Positions 33,005 through 42,037 of a stretch of 64,000 bases of DNA are shown here, one piece after another. The translations under genes were made by a program, and so were the position numbers. Each line of letters opens with the position of its first letter. The stretch's first letter is position 1. The notes under the pieces are model-generated. The model was not told the origin of the DNA. It saw only the letters and a list, made by a program, of their open reading frames with translations, and ran no database searches. The DNA is from Candidatus Peregrinibacteria bacterium (GTDB taxonomy: Bacteria; Patescibacteriota; Gracilibacteria; UBA1369; LOWO2-01-FULL-3), in NCBI GenBank assembly GCA_018655275.1, contig JABIJZ010000008.1, positions 1 to 64,000 on the forward strand. The letters run 5' to 3'.

Positions 33005-34768
33005 ATGTTCGGAAGTCATTACAAAGAAATGCTCAAAACCTCATGGTACTACGGAAGAGGTAACCGCGGAAAAATGGTAGTCAGCTACCTAATGTTCATA
33101 ATGGCAAATTTAGTAGAAATGGCTGAACCGATAGTATTGGCACTTCTCATAAACACAGTTCAGGAAAACCCACCAGATTTGCTTGAGAAATCGTTAATGT
33201 ACCTGTTGTTACTAGCTGGATTGTCATTTTTGTTCTGGGTGTTCCACGGAAACGCGAGAGTAATAGAAAGAATATTTTCATTCCACACAGTAAAGAATTT
33301 TCAGGAAAGAATGTTCAAGATGCTCTCTAGACTTCCTATCAAATGGCACAAAGACCATCACTCAGGAGACATAATGAGCAGGGTAAGAAAAGCCCACGAT
33401 GGACTAGAAGAATTCACAGACAACGGATTCATGTACATCGGAACAATCGTAAAATTCGTGACATCAATCGGAGCAATAATATACCTTCTCCCAAAATACG
33501 GACTGATAGCCCTAGGACTTGGGATAGGAATCATATTCATAATGAGTAAATTCGACAAAGTCTTAGTGAAAAATTTCCACACAATTAATGAGAAAAAACA
33601 CATAGCAAGCGCCACATTCAACGACTACATCTCAAACATGATGACAGTAATAACCTTGAGACTCAGCAAATTGGCCAGAAAAGAAGTCGTAAAAAAGGTC
33701 CAAAAGTACCTGCCGATTTGGAAGAAAAACGCAATATTCAACGAAGTGAAATGGTTCACAATTACAATGGCGTTAGCATCGATGAACATAATCGTACTTT
33801 TCGCATACATATTCGAAAAATCAGCCACAGAAGGCACAATATTAGTCGGTAGCTTGATAGCTCTACAACAGTACGCACACAGGTTCACAGCCGTGTTCTA
33901 CAACCTTGCATGGCAGTATGAGCAAATCATCCACTTCTACACAGACGTGAAGTCTACAAACCCAATCAGACACGCATACGAGAACCTTCCCAAACGATAC
34001 CAAGAAGAAGTAGACCTTGGTGACTGGAAGAAAATCGAGATAAAAAACCTGTACTTCCGATACGAAGACGAAAAGAGAAACGCCCACAACCTCAGCAACA
34101 TAAACTTAGAACTCGAGAAAGGTCTCAAAATAGCATTGGTAGGGGAAAGTGGCGGTGGAAAAAGCACAATGATGTCCTTACTCAGAGGGCTATATCCAGC
34201 AAACAAAGTTACGGTCAAAATCGACGACAAAAAATACGACAAACTACACATACTTTATGACTCAGTGACATTAATGCCACAGGATCCTGAGATCTTCGAA
34301 AACACAATCGAATACAACGTCACAGCAGGCATACACCACACGAAAGAAGAGGCAGAAGAAGCCTGCAGACTAGCTTGTGTCGACAACGTAATAAAGAGAC
34401 TTCCGAAAGGAATGAAAACCAGCATGAAGGAAAAAGGCGTAAACCTATCAGGAGGAGAGAAACAAAGACTTGCTCTCGCAAGAGGGATCTTCGCCGCAAA
34501 AAACAGCGACATCATCCTGATGGACGAACCAACATCAAGCGTTGATTCTCAAAACGAAACCAAAATCTGCAAAAACATATTCGGAAAATTCTCGGATAGA
34601 TGCATTATATCTTCAGTCCACAGACTGAATCTTCTTCATATGTTTGACGTGATCTACGTCTTTAGCGGCGGAAAACTTATAGGAAAAGGATCCTTCAAAA
34701 ATCTCAAAAAAGAAAACAAAACCTTCCAGCGAATGTGGAAAGCATTTGAGAAAAGCGAGAAGAAGTAA
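33005..34768 (+). CDS. ABC transporter, fused permease and ATPase (exporter type)
   Basis: 587 residues. An N-terminal ABC_membrane region with about six helices (residues 20-300) is followed by a nucleotide-binding domain: Walker A GESGGGKSTM (about 380), Q-loop MPQDPEIFENTI, signature NLSGGEKQRLALARG, Walker B DIILMDEPTSSVD and a His switch in SSVHRL. It forms a homo- or heterodimeric exporter. The substrate (lipid, peptide or drug) cannot be inferred. Confidence 0.92.
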   Translation: MFGSHYKEMLKTSWYYGRGNRGKMVVSYLMFIMANLVEMAEPIVLALLINTVQENPPDLLEKSLMYLLLLAGLSFLFWVFHGNARVIERIFSFHTVKNFQERMFKMLSRLPIKWHKDHHSGDIMSRVRKAHDGLEEFTDNGFMYIGTIVKFVTSIGAIIYLLPKYGLIALGLGIGIIFIMSKFDKVLVKNFHTINEKKHIASATFNDYISNMMTVITLRLSKLARKEVVKKVQKYLPIWKKNAIFNEVKWFTITMALASMNIIVLFAYIFEKSATEGTILVGSLIALQQYAHRFTAVFYNLAWQYEQIIHFYTDVKSTNPIRHAYENLPKRYQEEVDLGDWKKIEIKNLYFRYEDEKRNAHNLSNINLELEKGLKIALVGESGGGKSTMMSLLRGLYPANKVTVKIDDKKYDKLHILYDSVTLMPQDPEIFENTIEYNVTAGIHHTKEEAEEACRLACVDNVIKRLPKGMKTSMKEKGVNLSGGEKQRLALARGIFAAKNSDIILMDEPTSSVDSQNETKICKNIFGKFSDRCIISSVHRLNLLHMFDVIYVFSGGKLIGKGSFKNLKKENKTFQRMWKAFEKSEKK

Positions 34769-34782
34769 AACCTCTATAGAAA

Positions 34783-34859
34783 TGGTAGCAGGAGGCGGAC
34801 TTGAACCGCCGACCTCGGGCTTATGAGTCCCGCGCTCTAACCACCTGAGCTATCCTGCC
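34783..34859 (-). tRNA. tRNA with CAT anticodon (elongator Met or Ile2)
   Basis: 77 nt with encoded CCA. Acceptor GGCAGGA pairs with TCCTGCT, with a G.U first pair, and the discriminator is A. The anticodon loop is CTCATAA. The T arm GGCGGTTCAAGTCCGCC resembles that of tRNA-Ile2, but the Met/Ile2 choice depends on lysidine identity elements that I cannot settle by eye. Anticodon stem pair 31-39 is A.G. It is not the initiator; that is at 38098. Confidence 0.9.
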
Positions 34860-34919
34860 ACATGTCAAAAGCGAACAGACAATTTTTACCAGGAATCGCC
34901 TCTAAAATCAAGTGGGGAT

Positions 34920-35408
34920 TTACCCATTCGGGAATGGAATAAGGTCACCACTAACTTCAGAGACATCAAGAACTTTCAATATCATCTCTATCCTAATCAT
35001 ATCCAGAACAATATCTTGGTAGCCTTCAAGAGGGAAAGAGTCCAATCTTCCAGCAAATTCCGTTATTAACTGAGAAAATTGCCTCCCAGACAAAGTACGA
35101 GAAAGAACAGAATCAGTAATATGGTCAAAAAGATGACCATATTCATATTCTTTCCCAGTCATTATTTTTACATATTGTGTGATTTCATCTATATAGCCAT
35201 TGCGAGGAGTCATACTAGCCCTAGCCTCTACAAGCTCAGGATCACCTCTACGAGAGATCAAAGTCAAGCAAAGATCATGATACAACTTTAAATAATAGGC
35301 TAAAAGTTCATACAAATCGACTTCGTCACGACCTTCATCAATAAAATCATAAAGAGATTGTAGCTGAAGGGTTCTTTTATCCGACTGAGCATCAACAGAT
35401 TCACTCAT
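34920..35408 (-). CDS. Unknown soluble helical protein
   Basis: 162 residues, acidic and largely helical, with no signal, membrane helix or motif that I recognise. It has a good promoter of its own and a clean start, so it is a real gene. It follows the Cys-rich gene on the same strand. Confidence 0.7.
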   Translation of the reverse strand: MSESVDAQSDKRTLQLQSLYDFIDEGRDEVDLYELLAYYLKLYHDLCLTLISRRGDPELVEARASMTPRNGYIDEITQYVKIMTGKEYEYGHLFDHITDSVLSRTLSGRQFSQLITEFAGRLDSFPLEGYQDIVLDMIRIEMILKVLDVSEVSGDLIPFPNG

Positions 35409-35432
35409 AAAACTATTGCTTACAGTGTGACG

Positions 35433-35461
35433 ATATTAAAACAAAACAGTGAAAATGTCAA
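35433..35461 (-). promoter_or_regulatory. Promoter of the 34920-35408 gene
   Basis: On the minus strand: TTGACA (35456-35461), a 17-nt spacer, TAATAT (35433-35438), 24 nt before the ATG. The -35 overlaps the end of the upstream Cys-rich gene. Confidence 0.65.
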
Positions 35462-36744
35462 CCCCTTGTGTCCCCGCAGCTCTCTGGGAAATAATCACTA
35501 GCCACAGTCTCCTCGTAATCAAAAGGACTATACTTCGTAGGCAAAAACTCCCCATATTCACCATGCTCAGTCATCGTCTCAATCAATTCACCAACCACCC
35601 GACGATACTCATCTTCCGAATATTTCTTATTCAAAATACAAAACTCCTGCTTTTTCAAAGAAATGCTCCCAAAACAATCATTGCAGTGAGCACAAAAATC
35701 CAAATAAGCTCCATTTTTACAATTTCCCGGGATCAAAGAAAACTTAAGATTATAATTATCACAATACCCAATATGCTCATACAAAAGCTCAGAATGCTCA
35801 CAATAATTCGTATCATAACAATCCTTCATATCTATAACCTGCGCACAGTACCCGCAATCCCAACAATCCTTGATATCAAAGCAATGACGAGAATTCTTGG
35901 AATTCACCACGTAGTTCCCAGTACAATCCTCAGATTTCAAAACTCGTAATCCACGACGTGGAAATTTATCCTTTTCTCGAGCCAGATAATCACGAGCTTT
36001 CGCTACACCTTCAGAAGTCTCAAGCTTTAGACCATTTTTGACCTCAAAATAATCCTCTTTAGAATATTCCTTGTTCGCAATGTAGTACTGCTTGTGTTGC
36101 AAACCCGTACATCCGATACAATCCTTACAGCTATAACATTCATAACAAAACCAACAATCGTTGCAATTCTCACAATTCTGACAGTAGTTACAGTTATAAC
36201 AGTTAACAACATCCACACATTGATAACAAAGCTCAGACAAACGCACCAGGAAAGAATCCACACAGTCCTTAGACTCATAAGGATTCCCGTACATACAGTC
36301 CTCAACATGTACGCTTCCAGAACACATATAAGCATTCTTCGCGTATGCAAGATAATTGTTAAAATCCGAATTTGTACAATTCGCTGGAATAATAGCTAAA
36401 TTTAACCTCGGAACATCATCCATCAATACCTTGAATTGTGGAAAGAAAGGTTTCGCTACATCAACCTCAACACCATAAGACAAAGGATCCCAATCGTCAC
36501 TCCACCAACAATCATTACAATAAACAGGGAATTTATGCCCAGGTTTATATGCCGAAATCATCGTATCCCCACACAAACCACACTTTCCCTTATACAAATT
36601 TCTTTCGTTTCGAAAGCTCATTCGACGCTGCGTCCTACAGTCAGGACACAAAGTCGGGTGGGGAACTTCAATTTTCGCATAATACTCCTGGTCACGATCC
36701 GTGACTTCAAATTTTACATCACATTTTTTGCATCCTTTTTGCAT
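35458..36744 (-). CDS. Cys-ladder zinc-ribbon-like protein, full length
   Basis: 428 residues with more than 40 Cys. The N-terminus has zinc-ribbon-like pairs (CKKC at 5-8, CPDC 33-36, CGLC 55-58, CNDC 76-79). Residues 182-212 hold eleven cysteines at strict three-residue spacing (NC-YNC-NYC-QNC and onward). Two modules end in similar text (YYIANKEYSKEDY near 220 and FCILNKKYSEDEY near 368), showing internal duplication. No signal peptide. I know such proteins as recurrent, uncharacterised members of CPR genomes. Metal binding is inferred. A paralog fragment is at the left window edge. Confidence 0.8.
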   Translation of the reverse strand: MQKGCKKCDVKFEVTDRDQEYYAKIEVPHPTLCPDCRTQRRMSFRNERNLYKGKCGLCGDTMISAYKPGHKFPVYCNDCWWSDDWDPLSYGVEVDVAKPFFPQFKVLMDDVPRLNLAIIPANCTNSDFNNYLAYAKNAYMCSGSVHVEDCMYGNPYESKDCVDSFLVRLSELCYQCVDVVNCYNCNYCQNCENCNDCWFCYECYSCKDCIGCTGLQHKQYYIANKEYSKEDYFEVKNGLKLETSEGVAKARDYLAREKDKFPRRGLRVLKSEDCTGNYVVNSKNSRHCFDIKDCWDCGYCAQVIDMKDCYDTNYCEHSELLYEHIGYCDNYNLKFSLIPGNCKNGAYLDFCAHCNDCFGSISLKKQEFCILNKKYSEDEYRRVVGELIETMTEHGEYGEFLPTKYSPFDYEETVASDYFPESCGDTRG

Positions 36745-36815
36745 ATGCGCACATTCTACATCTACCCACTCTCAAGTACTAGACAAAATCCCTCTGATAT
36801 GATATAAAACTCTCT

Positions 36816-36821
36816 TATAAT
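36816..36821 (+). promoter_or_regulatory. -10 box (TATAAT) of the M41-like gene
   Basis: TATAAT is followed by 8 nt and the ATG at 36830, so the mRNA would have a leader of at most about two bases. The -35 is weak. Confidence 0.55.
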
Positions 36822-36829
36822 CACCCAAA

Positions 36830-37735
36830 ATGAGGGCATTTGCAGAACAAAAATTAGCACCCCCAGAAGTTGAAGAAATTGGCTCATGTGGGAAAATATC
36901 GAGTCAAATAACAACAAGACTAAAAGGTGTTTACGAAATGCTTGAAGGTGCATGCGGATTTGCCTTATACCCAGTAGCACTCGCAAGAAGCATAAGCCCT
37001 TCAAATTATCAGAGAATGGAAAGAGCAATAGACGAGGAAAGAAAGGAAGGCATTGCCATTCACGAAATAGGGCACATGCTGGTTTCTATTTTGGTTAGAG
37101 AAGACGTAGCAGGCGTTTACATAAATAATTACAGCCCTGCAGTAAAAAAGACACTAAGACTACCAGAAGGAATATGTGCACGAAGCGATGGATTTAAACC
37201 TTCTTGGGTGTTAGCCACATCAAAATTAGGATACGGCTTATTCAAAACAATCCGGGGACCAAACGCCACAAGGAAAAGATTCGAAGAAATGAAAGACATC
37301 GACAAAATACAAGAAATAGCCTACCTCTTGGCTGGAGAAACAGCATCAGTGGCCCTTAAAGGCTGCATATCAAGTCCACTCACAAAAGATGAACGTAGAG
37401 CTGACACAAGAACTGACCTATCCAAAATAGAAAATTTTTTAGAACGAGACTCTAAATACTCTCAAATAAGAGAACAATTGATAGCTCTAGTAGAAGAAAG
37501 ATTGATAGCTTTTTTCAAAAGACCAGTTACTAGACAGATGATAGAGATAGCCTCTCTAAAACTATTAGACAAAGGCTGTATTTGGAAGCCATCTGGCTCA
37601 ATTCGAGAGATCATATATGATATATTTAGACAGGAAGGCCTCGCAAAAGCAGAAATCAAGAAAGAAGAATTGGCCTATAAAAAAATGATAAAAGATATTA
37701 CAAAAGAAGTAGATAGCCTTTTTAAAACAATATAA
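36830..37735 (+). CDS. Stand-alone M41 (FtsH-type) peptidase-like protein
   Basis: 301 residues. HEIGH (78-82) is an HExxH zinc motif. About 85-115 residues later come LLAGETASVAL (166-176) and RADTRTDLSKI (190-200), matching in order the FtsH GGRAAEE and the Asp zinc ligand region. There is no AAA ATPase domain and no clear signal peptide; a hydrophobic stretch near 40-52 may touch the membrane. Predicted metalloprotease without its own unfoldase. It overlaps the next gene by one base (TAATG). Confidence 0.65.
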   Translation: MRAFAEQKLAPPEVEEIGSCGKISSQITTRLKGVYEMLEGACGFALYPVALARSISPSNYQRMERAIDEERKEGIAIHEIGHMLVSILVREDVAGVYINNYSPAVKKTLRLPEGICARSDGFKPSWVLATSKLGYGLFKTIRGPNATRKRFEEMKDIDKIQEIAYLLAGETASVALKGCISSPLTKDERRADTRTDLSKIENFLERDSKYSQIREQLIALVEERLIAFFKRPVTRQMIEIASLKLLDKGCIWKPSGSIREIIYDIFRQEGLAKAEIKKEELAYKKMIKDITKEVDSLFKTI

Positions 37736-38082
37736 TGCCTAAAACAAAACCAGACTCAACCAAAGATTTAGATACAGTTATTAGCCTGTTCCAAAGAGCA
37801 AAAAAAGGAAAAGATCTTTTAGAAAAAGAAGCAAAAGAAGCCAAAACAAGAAGTCTAAAGATACACCGCATAGCAGGAGGGGTCGTTCTTGCAATTCTAT
37901 TAGCAATATATTGCCAAAGAGACCACCAAGAGATGGAGCGAATAGAAAGAATAAATCAACTTAGAAAAGAAGCAGCAACATGCGTTTCAAAAGGAACCAT
38001 GGATATAAAAAGCTGTGTACTCAGAAGCATAGCACCATCAACAGCTGACCCTAAGGAACTAGAAGAAGCCCTCCAACTATAA
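37735..38082 (+). CDS. Small single-pass membrane protein
   Basis: 115 residues. A Lys-rich N-terminus (about 1-43), one membrane helix (about 46-60, IAGGVVLAILLAIY) and a C-terminal tail with two Cys. It starts on the stop codon of the M41-like gene, which suggests a functional pair (partner, anchor or substrate). No family recognised. Confidence 0.65.
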   Translation: MPKTKPDSTKDLDTVISLFQRAKKGKDLLEKEAKEAKTRSLKIHRIAGGVVLAILLAIYCQRDHQEMERIERINQLRKEAATCVSKGTMDIKSCVLRSIAPSTADPKELEEALQL

Positions 38083-38097
38083 AATAGGCTTGAAATT

Positions 38098-38172
38098 TGG
38101 TTGCGGGGGACGGATTCGAACCGCCGACCTCAAGGTTATGAGCCTTGCGAGCTGCCACTGCTCCACCCCGCG
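38098..38172 (-). tRNA. Initiator tRNA-fMet (anticodon CAT), variant anticodon stem
   Basis: 75 nt with encoded CCA. Initiator hallmarks: an unpaired C1 x A72 at the end of the acceptor, an A11-U24 pair in the D stem and loop CTCATAA. The anticodon stem is CAAGG/CCTTG, so the usual three G-C pairs at 29-31/39-41 are A-U, G-C, G-C. The D loop is short (7 nt). It lies between the small membrane protein and the 1104-residue gene, opposite to both. Confidence 0.95.
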
Positions 38173-38222
38173 TCAGGAGAGTAATAGAAAAGTTCCCAGA
38201 AGTCAAACAGAAGGGTTACAGG

Positions 38223-38250
38223 TTGACAAAATAGACTAAAAATGTAGAAT
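38223..38250 (+). promoter_or_regulatory. Promoter of the 1104-residue gene
   Basis: TTGACA (38223-38228), a 16-nt spacer and TAGAAT (38245-38250), 27 nt before the ATG at 38278. Confidence 0.65.
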
Positions 38251-38277
38251 ACCTTTCCATATTTATTCAAGAAACAA

Positions 38278-41200
38278 ATGGGAGAAGCAGCCTTAGACAT
38301 TTCACTCGACGATCATTCTCTTTTGGAAGATTTTGAAAGAGATTCTTCGGCTAACGATTTATCACCAGATGAAAAGTTAGCATTGTTCCACCAGCTCCAA
38401 GCTACAAGAGACAAGGCCACAATCACGGCCTTCAGTAGAAATGTTGAAGGACAACAATTTGAGGAAATAAGTGACAATCAAGTAGAAAGGGTAGACAAGG
38501 CCTTCGAGACCTGGGAGAGTGGAAAACTAACAAGAATGCGAACATTACTACGATGTGGAGTAACAAACATAGCGAAAAACAGAGGAGCAATAGGTAAAAT
38601 AGACTTTCTTTGGAACATGATGGAAAAAGGTGAAGGCAAATCTCCATTACAGAAACAGGCAATTTCATGGAGTATCTATCAAAGATTAGACTGGATACTC
38701 GAATCCATAGGAGATTTTTTATTTTCAAAAGAAGTCTCCCGAAGTGATTTTGGAGGAATTATCTTCGAATTTTTCTACAACAATGATGTACGTCTTATAG
38801 ACAACATACCTTTTGAATTTCGGAAAATAATAGTCGAATTTATTGCAAGAAGAGTTGCAGCTAAAGACAGAAGCCTTCGAACAACATCAATCATGTACAG
38901 AGCCGCATCAATGAGCAGAGGGGATTTAGAAATGTTAAAAACAGCTAACGATGAAGACATCAAATGGTTGTTGGAAAAAGCTCCTCTAGGCGCAGGACCT
39001 ATCGGCAGCGAAGTTTTAAAATTCTGCATGAAAATCACAGATGAAGACAAAAGAAACCTGGTAGTAAAGAGCCAAAGTGAAGTAGGATACCTGAAAGCGA
39101 TTGGCCTTGGTAGATTTGAAAGCTTGAGATTGAGAGATATTGAATTCACGCTAAATCGCATATTACCCATAGAAGTTGTAGATGATCTCGATGCCCTCAG
39201 CAGCCATAAAAAACTGGTACTCTTCCCCGAAGGAGCATCAGAGAAAGCTGAAGAAAATGTTGAAAAAATAGCAATAATTGGAGCAAAAGCTCTCTCCAAA
39301 ATGGGCACCCATGCATTTAAACTGATTTTTGAGGAAGAGACCCCATTTAACAGCAAAGTTTTGTTTGCAATCGGCAGGGACGCACTTGAAAACGAGGATT
39401 TATATTCAATATTAATAGATTTATATAACGAAGTCCCAAGATCAAAAAGATCTTCTGTTCAGGATATGGCTGAATTTATTGCAGACTTCTTGATATACAT
39501 CGGAAGTGAACGATTTCTGTTTATAAGCGAAACAAGGAACGGTCTCCGCCAACTAATGGCAAATTTCGGGAACCATGTTCTACACACAGGCTCGAAATCC
39601 GATTACGTAGCAGAAGGATTAAAAGATCTGAAAAAACCATTTGAAAAAAAATTCGAAGAGAGAATAGCTGAGGTCAGAGAAGCCCAAAACGAAGCACGTA
39701 AACTATTCTTTGGAGACTATCTCATCTTTAAAAGCAAAGAACGCCCAACAACACCAAATCCTGCACTCACAAAAGTGCAAGAAGGGTCAATCCATGTTCG
39801 AGACGCCTTACAATCATACCTAGAAACACCATCAGCAAAGAAAATAGCTGAAGAAAAAGCCGACGAAGCTCAAAGAAGAGAAACTCAAGTCGCAGAAACA
39901 AAAAAACAGTTTGCAGAACAAGCAAAATTCCTAAAATGGCAAGCCGGGAGAATAGAAGACGGAAAACCCCACTCTACAGAACAATACGAAGTAACAAAAG
40001 AACTCGAGGACAAAATACCCTCAGGATCATGGATGAAGGACTCTATAATAGACAAAGCCACAATAAAAGAAGGCTCAAGCCCTGATGAGATGAAGGCGTA
40101 TGTCGAAGAAATCCTTGCACTTTCAAGTTTTTTAAGTGGATTTTGCATGGTAGTAGATAAATACGGAAAATATACAATATCAACCATAGAGGAATTTACA
40201 GAAATAATATTAAACAACCAAACTATTAGAGCCATAGCCAAAGAGCTTTTTCAACATATTGGAGAGATGAGTCTAAAAAATCACTATGAGGATGGAATTA
40301 GAAAACTCCCAAGAAACACAACAGAAATAAAGAATTTTATCAAAAGATTGAAAGCTGCCGGAGAAGAAACAAATAGGAAACTTAGCAAAACCGACAATCC
40401 AGAGAGACAAGAAAGTATTTTAGCAGGAGCAGGGAAGGCTGTGCTAGAAGCAGCAAAAGCCCCAAGAATAACACCTGGAGAACGATCAAACTTGACTGTA
40501 GCCTTAATAAGAAGCTCTCAAATGAAAAAAGGTTTTGAACTAATGCGCAAACATTTGAAAAATCATTTAGCACGCAGGGTGCCCGTGGAACAATACATAG
40601 CCATTCTGAGAGTGTGCATACAGGGAGAATGGTTGCTCGAACGAATAAAACAAGATTCCAAAAAAATAGAATGGAGAAGAGCACTTATGGCTAATATAAG
40701 CACGGATGGTAGTGTGAAAAACCTCTTGAAATACCTCAGATCCCCAGATGTACAGAAAAAAAAGAGCTTGAGGGCAATATTTCAAGGAATTCAAGATCTA
40801 GACAAAGACCCTGAAGATAGAGAACAAGTGAAAGAACAAAATCTTACAACATACAAAGAACTCTATCACTACGCAAGAAGACAAGGGGTCATAACTTCAT
40901 TACTATCTGACAACAGAGCAAATGAAAGGGTCTATAAAGCTCCTGCCGACGCAGCAGAGTGGGACCTAGGGTATGCAGCTCACGTCACGAAACAGGGAAC
41001 CGTAACTCCACCACCAGACGATAAATTTGAAAAAGGTTTTATGAAAATCTTTGCAGATGAAGAAGCTGTAAAAGCATTTGTAAAGATAATGAGACCTCTG
41101 ATATTCCTTGACGACGACCTGGAATTAGAGAAAAAAAAGAGGTTGCTAGGAACATTAATGCCTCAAGAAAATCTCGAGGCTTTGTTTAACTCAGAAGACG

Positions 41201-41592
41201 AAGAGTTTCAAATGGAAGCCCTAAATACCCCTGAGATAGGAGCTTTGGGAAAAGTAATAAAATTTTACAAAGAATTTCAAGATCTATGGTACGTGGAAAA
41301 AAGAACATTGGACGCATTCACATTTGGAGAAATAATATTTAATAAAAAAATAATAAAAAAAGCGAGAACAATTCTTCAAGAAATAAACCCCCGAAAGGGC
41401 ATCCGTGGTAGGCTCCCAGCTGGAACGAAAGAAGATTTTGCACAGATAATCACTGGTAACAACGAAGCATTACGAAGCTTGCTCTGGATGCCATCGTTAA
41501 GAAATGTAGCCCTACGTGATTTAAAAATAGTAATGCTAGAAGAATGGATAGAGCAAAGATTAAAAGATAAAGTGCAAAGAATCCCTCGATAA
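38278..41592 (+). CDS. Large unknown helical protein
   Basis: 1104 residues, strongly charged and mostly helical, with a coiled-coil-prone region around 490-560 (KKIAEEKADEAQRRETQVAE). There is no signal peptide, no membrane helix and no P-loop that I can see. Nothing matches a family I know. Possible HEAT- or armadillo-type repeats cannot be proved by eye. It has its own promoter and one intact frame. It lies in the accessory stretch with the helicase and M41-like genes. Confidence 0.75.
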   Translation: MGEAALDISLDDHSLLEDFERDSSANDLSPDEKLALFHQLQATRDKATITAFSRNVEGQQFEEISDNQVERVDKAFETWESGKLTRMRTLLRCGVTNIAKNRGAIGKIDFLWNMMEKGEGKSPLQKQAISWSIYQRLDWILESIGDFLFSKEVSRSDFGGIIFEFFYNNDVRLIDNIPFEFRKIIVEFIARRVAAKDRSLRTTSIMYRAASMSRGDLEMLKTANDEDIKWLLEKAPLGAGPIGSEVLKFCMKITDEDKRNLVVKSQSEVGYLKAIGLGRFESLRLRDIEFTLNRILPIEVVDDLDALSSHKKLVLFPEGASEKAEENVEKIAIIGAKALSKMGTHAFKLIFEEETPFNSKVLFAIGRDALENEDLYSILIDLYNEVPRSKRSSVQDMAEFIADFLIYIGSERFLFISETRNGLRQLMANFGNHVLHTGSKSDYVAEGLKDLKKPFEKKFEERIAEVREAQNEARKLFFGDYLIFKSKERPTTPNPALTKVQEGSIHVRDALQSYLETPSAKKIAEEKADEAQRRETQVAETKKQFAEQAKFLKWQAGRIEDGKPHSTEQYEVTKELEDKIPSGSWMKDSIIDKATIKEGSSPDEMKAYVEEILALSSFLSGFCMVVDKYGKYTISTIEEFTEIILNNQTIRAIAKELFQHIGEMSLKNHYEDGIRKLPRNTTEIKNFIKRLKAAGEETNRKLSKTDNPERQESILAGAGKAVLEAAKAPRITPGERSNLTVALIRSSQMKKGFELMRKHLKNHLARRVPVEQYIAILRVCIQGEWLLERIKQDSKKIEWRRALMANISTDGSVKNLLKYLRSPDVQKKKSLRAIFQGIQDLDKDPEDREQVKEQNLTTYKELYHYARRQGVITSLLSDNRANERVYKAPADAAEWDLGYAAHVTKQGTVTPPPDDKFEKGFMKIFADEEAVKAFVKIMRPLIFLDDDLELEKKKRLLGTLMPQENLEALFNSEDEEFQMEALNTPEIGALGKVIKFYKEFQDLWYVEKRTLDAFTFGEIIFNKKIIKKARTILQEINPRKGIRGRLPAGTKEDFAQIITGNNEALRSLLWMPSLRNVALRDLKIVMLEEWIEQRLKDKVQRIPR

Positions 41593-41593
41593 T

Positions 41594-41998
41594 CTACCTA
41601 ACAAAGAAATCCCACCAAAGCTGAGGATTAGTTCTAGTCTCAATCCGCACAATATCAGAATCACCAGAATACTCTTCGCTTCCAGCAACTCCATCATAGG
41701 TCAGACTATCAGGAGACACGATGATCACTTCTTCACCAGGATTTATCAAACCAAGGTTTTGTTTCGCAATCTTGTCTATATATTCTTCGGAAGTGAAATA
41801 AAGGTAGTCCTCAGTTTTTTTTCTATTTTCTGCCATCAACAGGGAGTTTTCCTCTTCAAACCCCTCAATGTAACTATCAACCAAATAGCTGTTATACACA
41901 TTTTTGGTCAACGAATAAATCAGGTACGCAACCAAAACAAACTCAACAATTATGATAACTTTTGTAAGACTTGAAGTGTGGGAGAAATCGGGACTCAT
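41594..41998 (-). CDS. FtsB/DivIC-like septum formation initiator
   Basis: 134 residues: a short cytoplasmic start, one membrane helix (about 13-30), a short coiled coil (EGFEEENSLLMAENRKKTED) and the family-like end EEYIDKIAKQNLGLINPGEEVIIV (in part), then an acidic tail. In other bacteria FtsB/DivIC forms the divisome core with FtsL and FtsQ. It is divergent from murC, a sensible wall/division pairing. Confidence 0.82.
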   Translation of the reverse strand: MSPDFSHTSSLTKVIIIVEFVLVAYLIYSLTKNVYNSYLVDSYIEGFEEENSLLMAENRKKTEDYLYFTSEEYIDKIAKQNLGLINPGEEVIIVSPDSLTYDGVAGSEEYSGDSDIVRIETRTNPQLWWDFFVR

Positions 41999-42037
41999 AC
42001 CTAGATTTTTACCATAAAATCTGTAAAATGTGAACCA

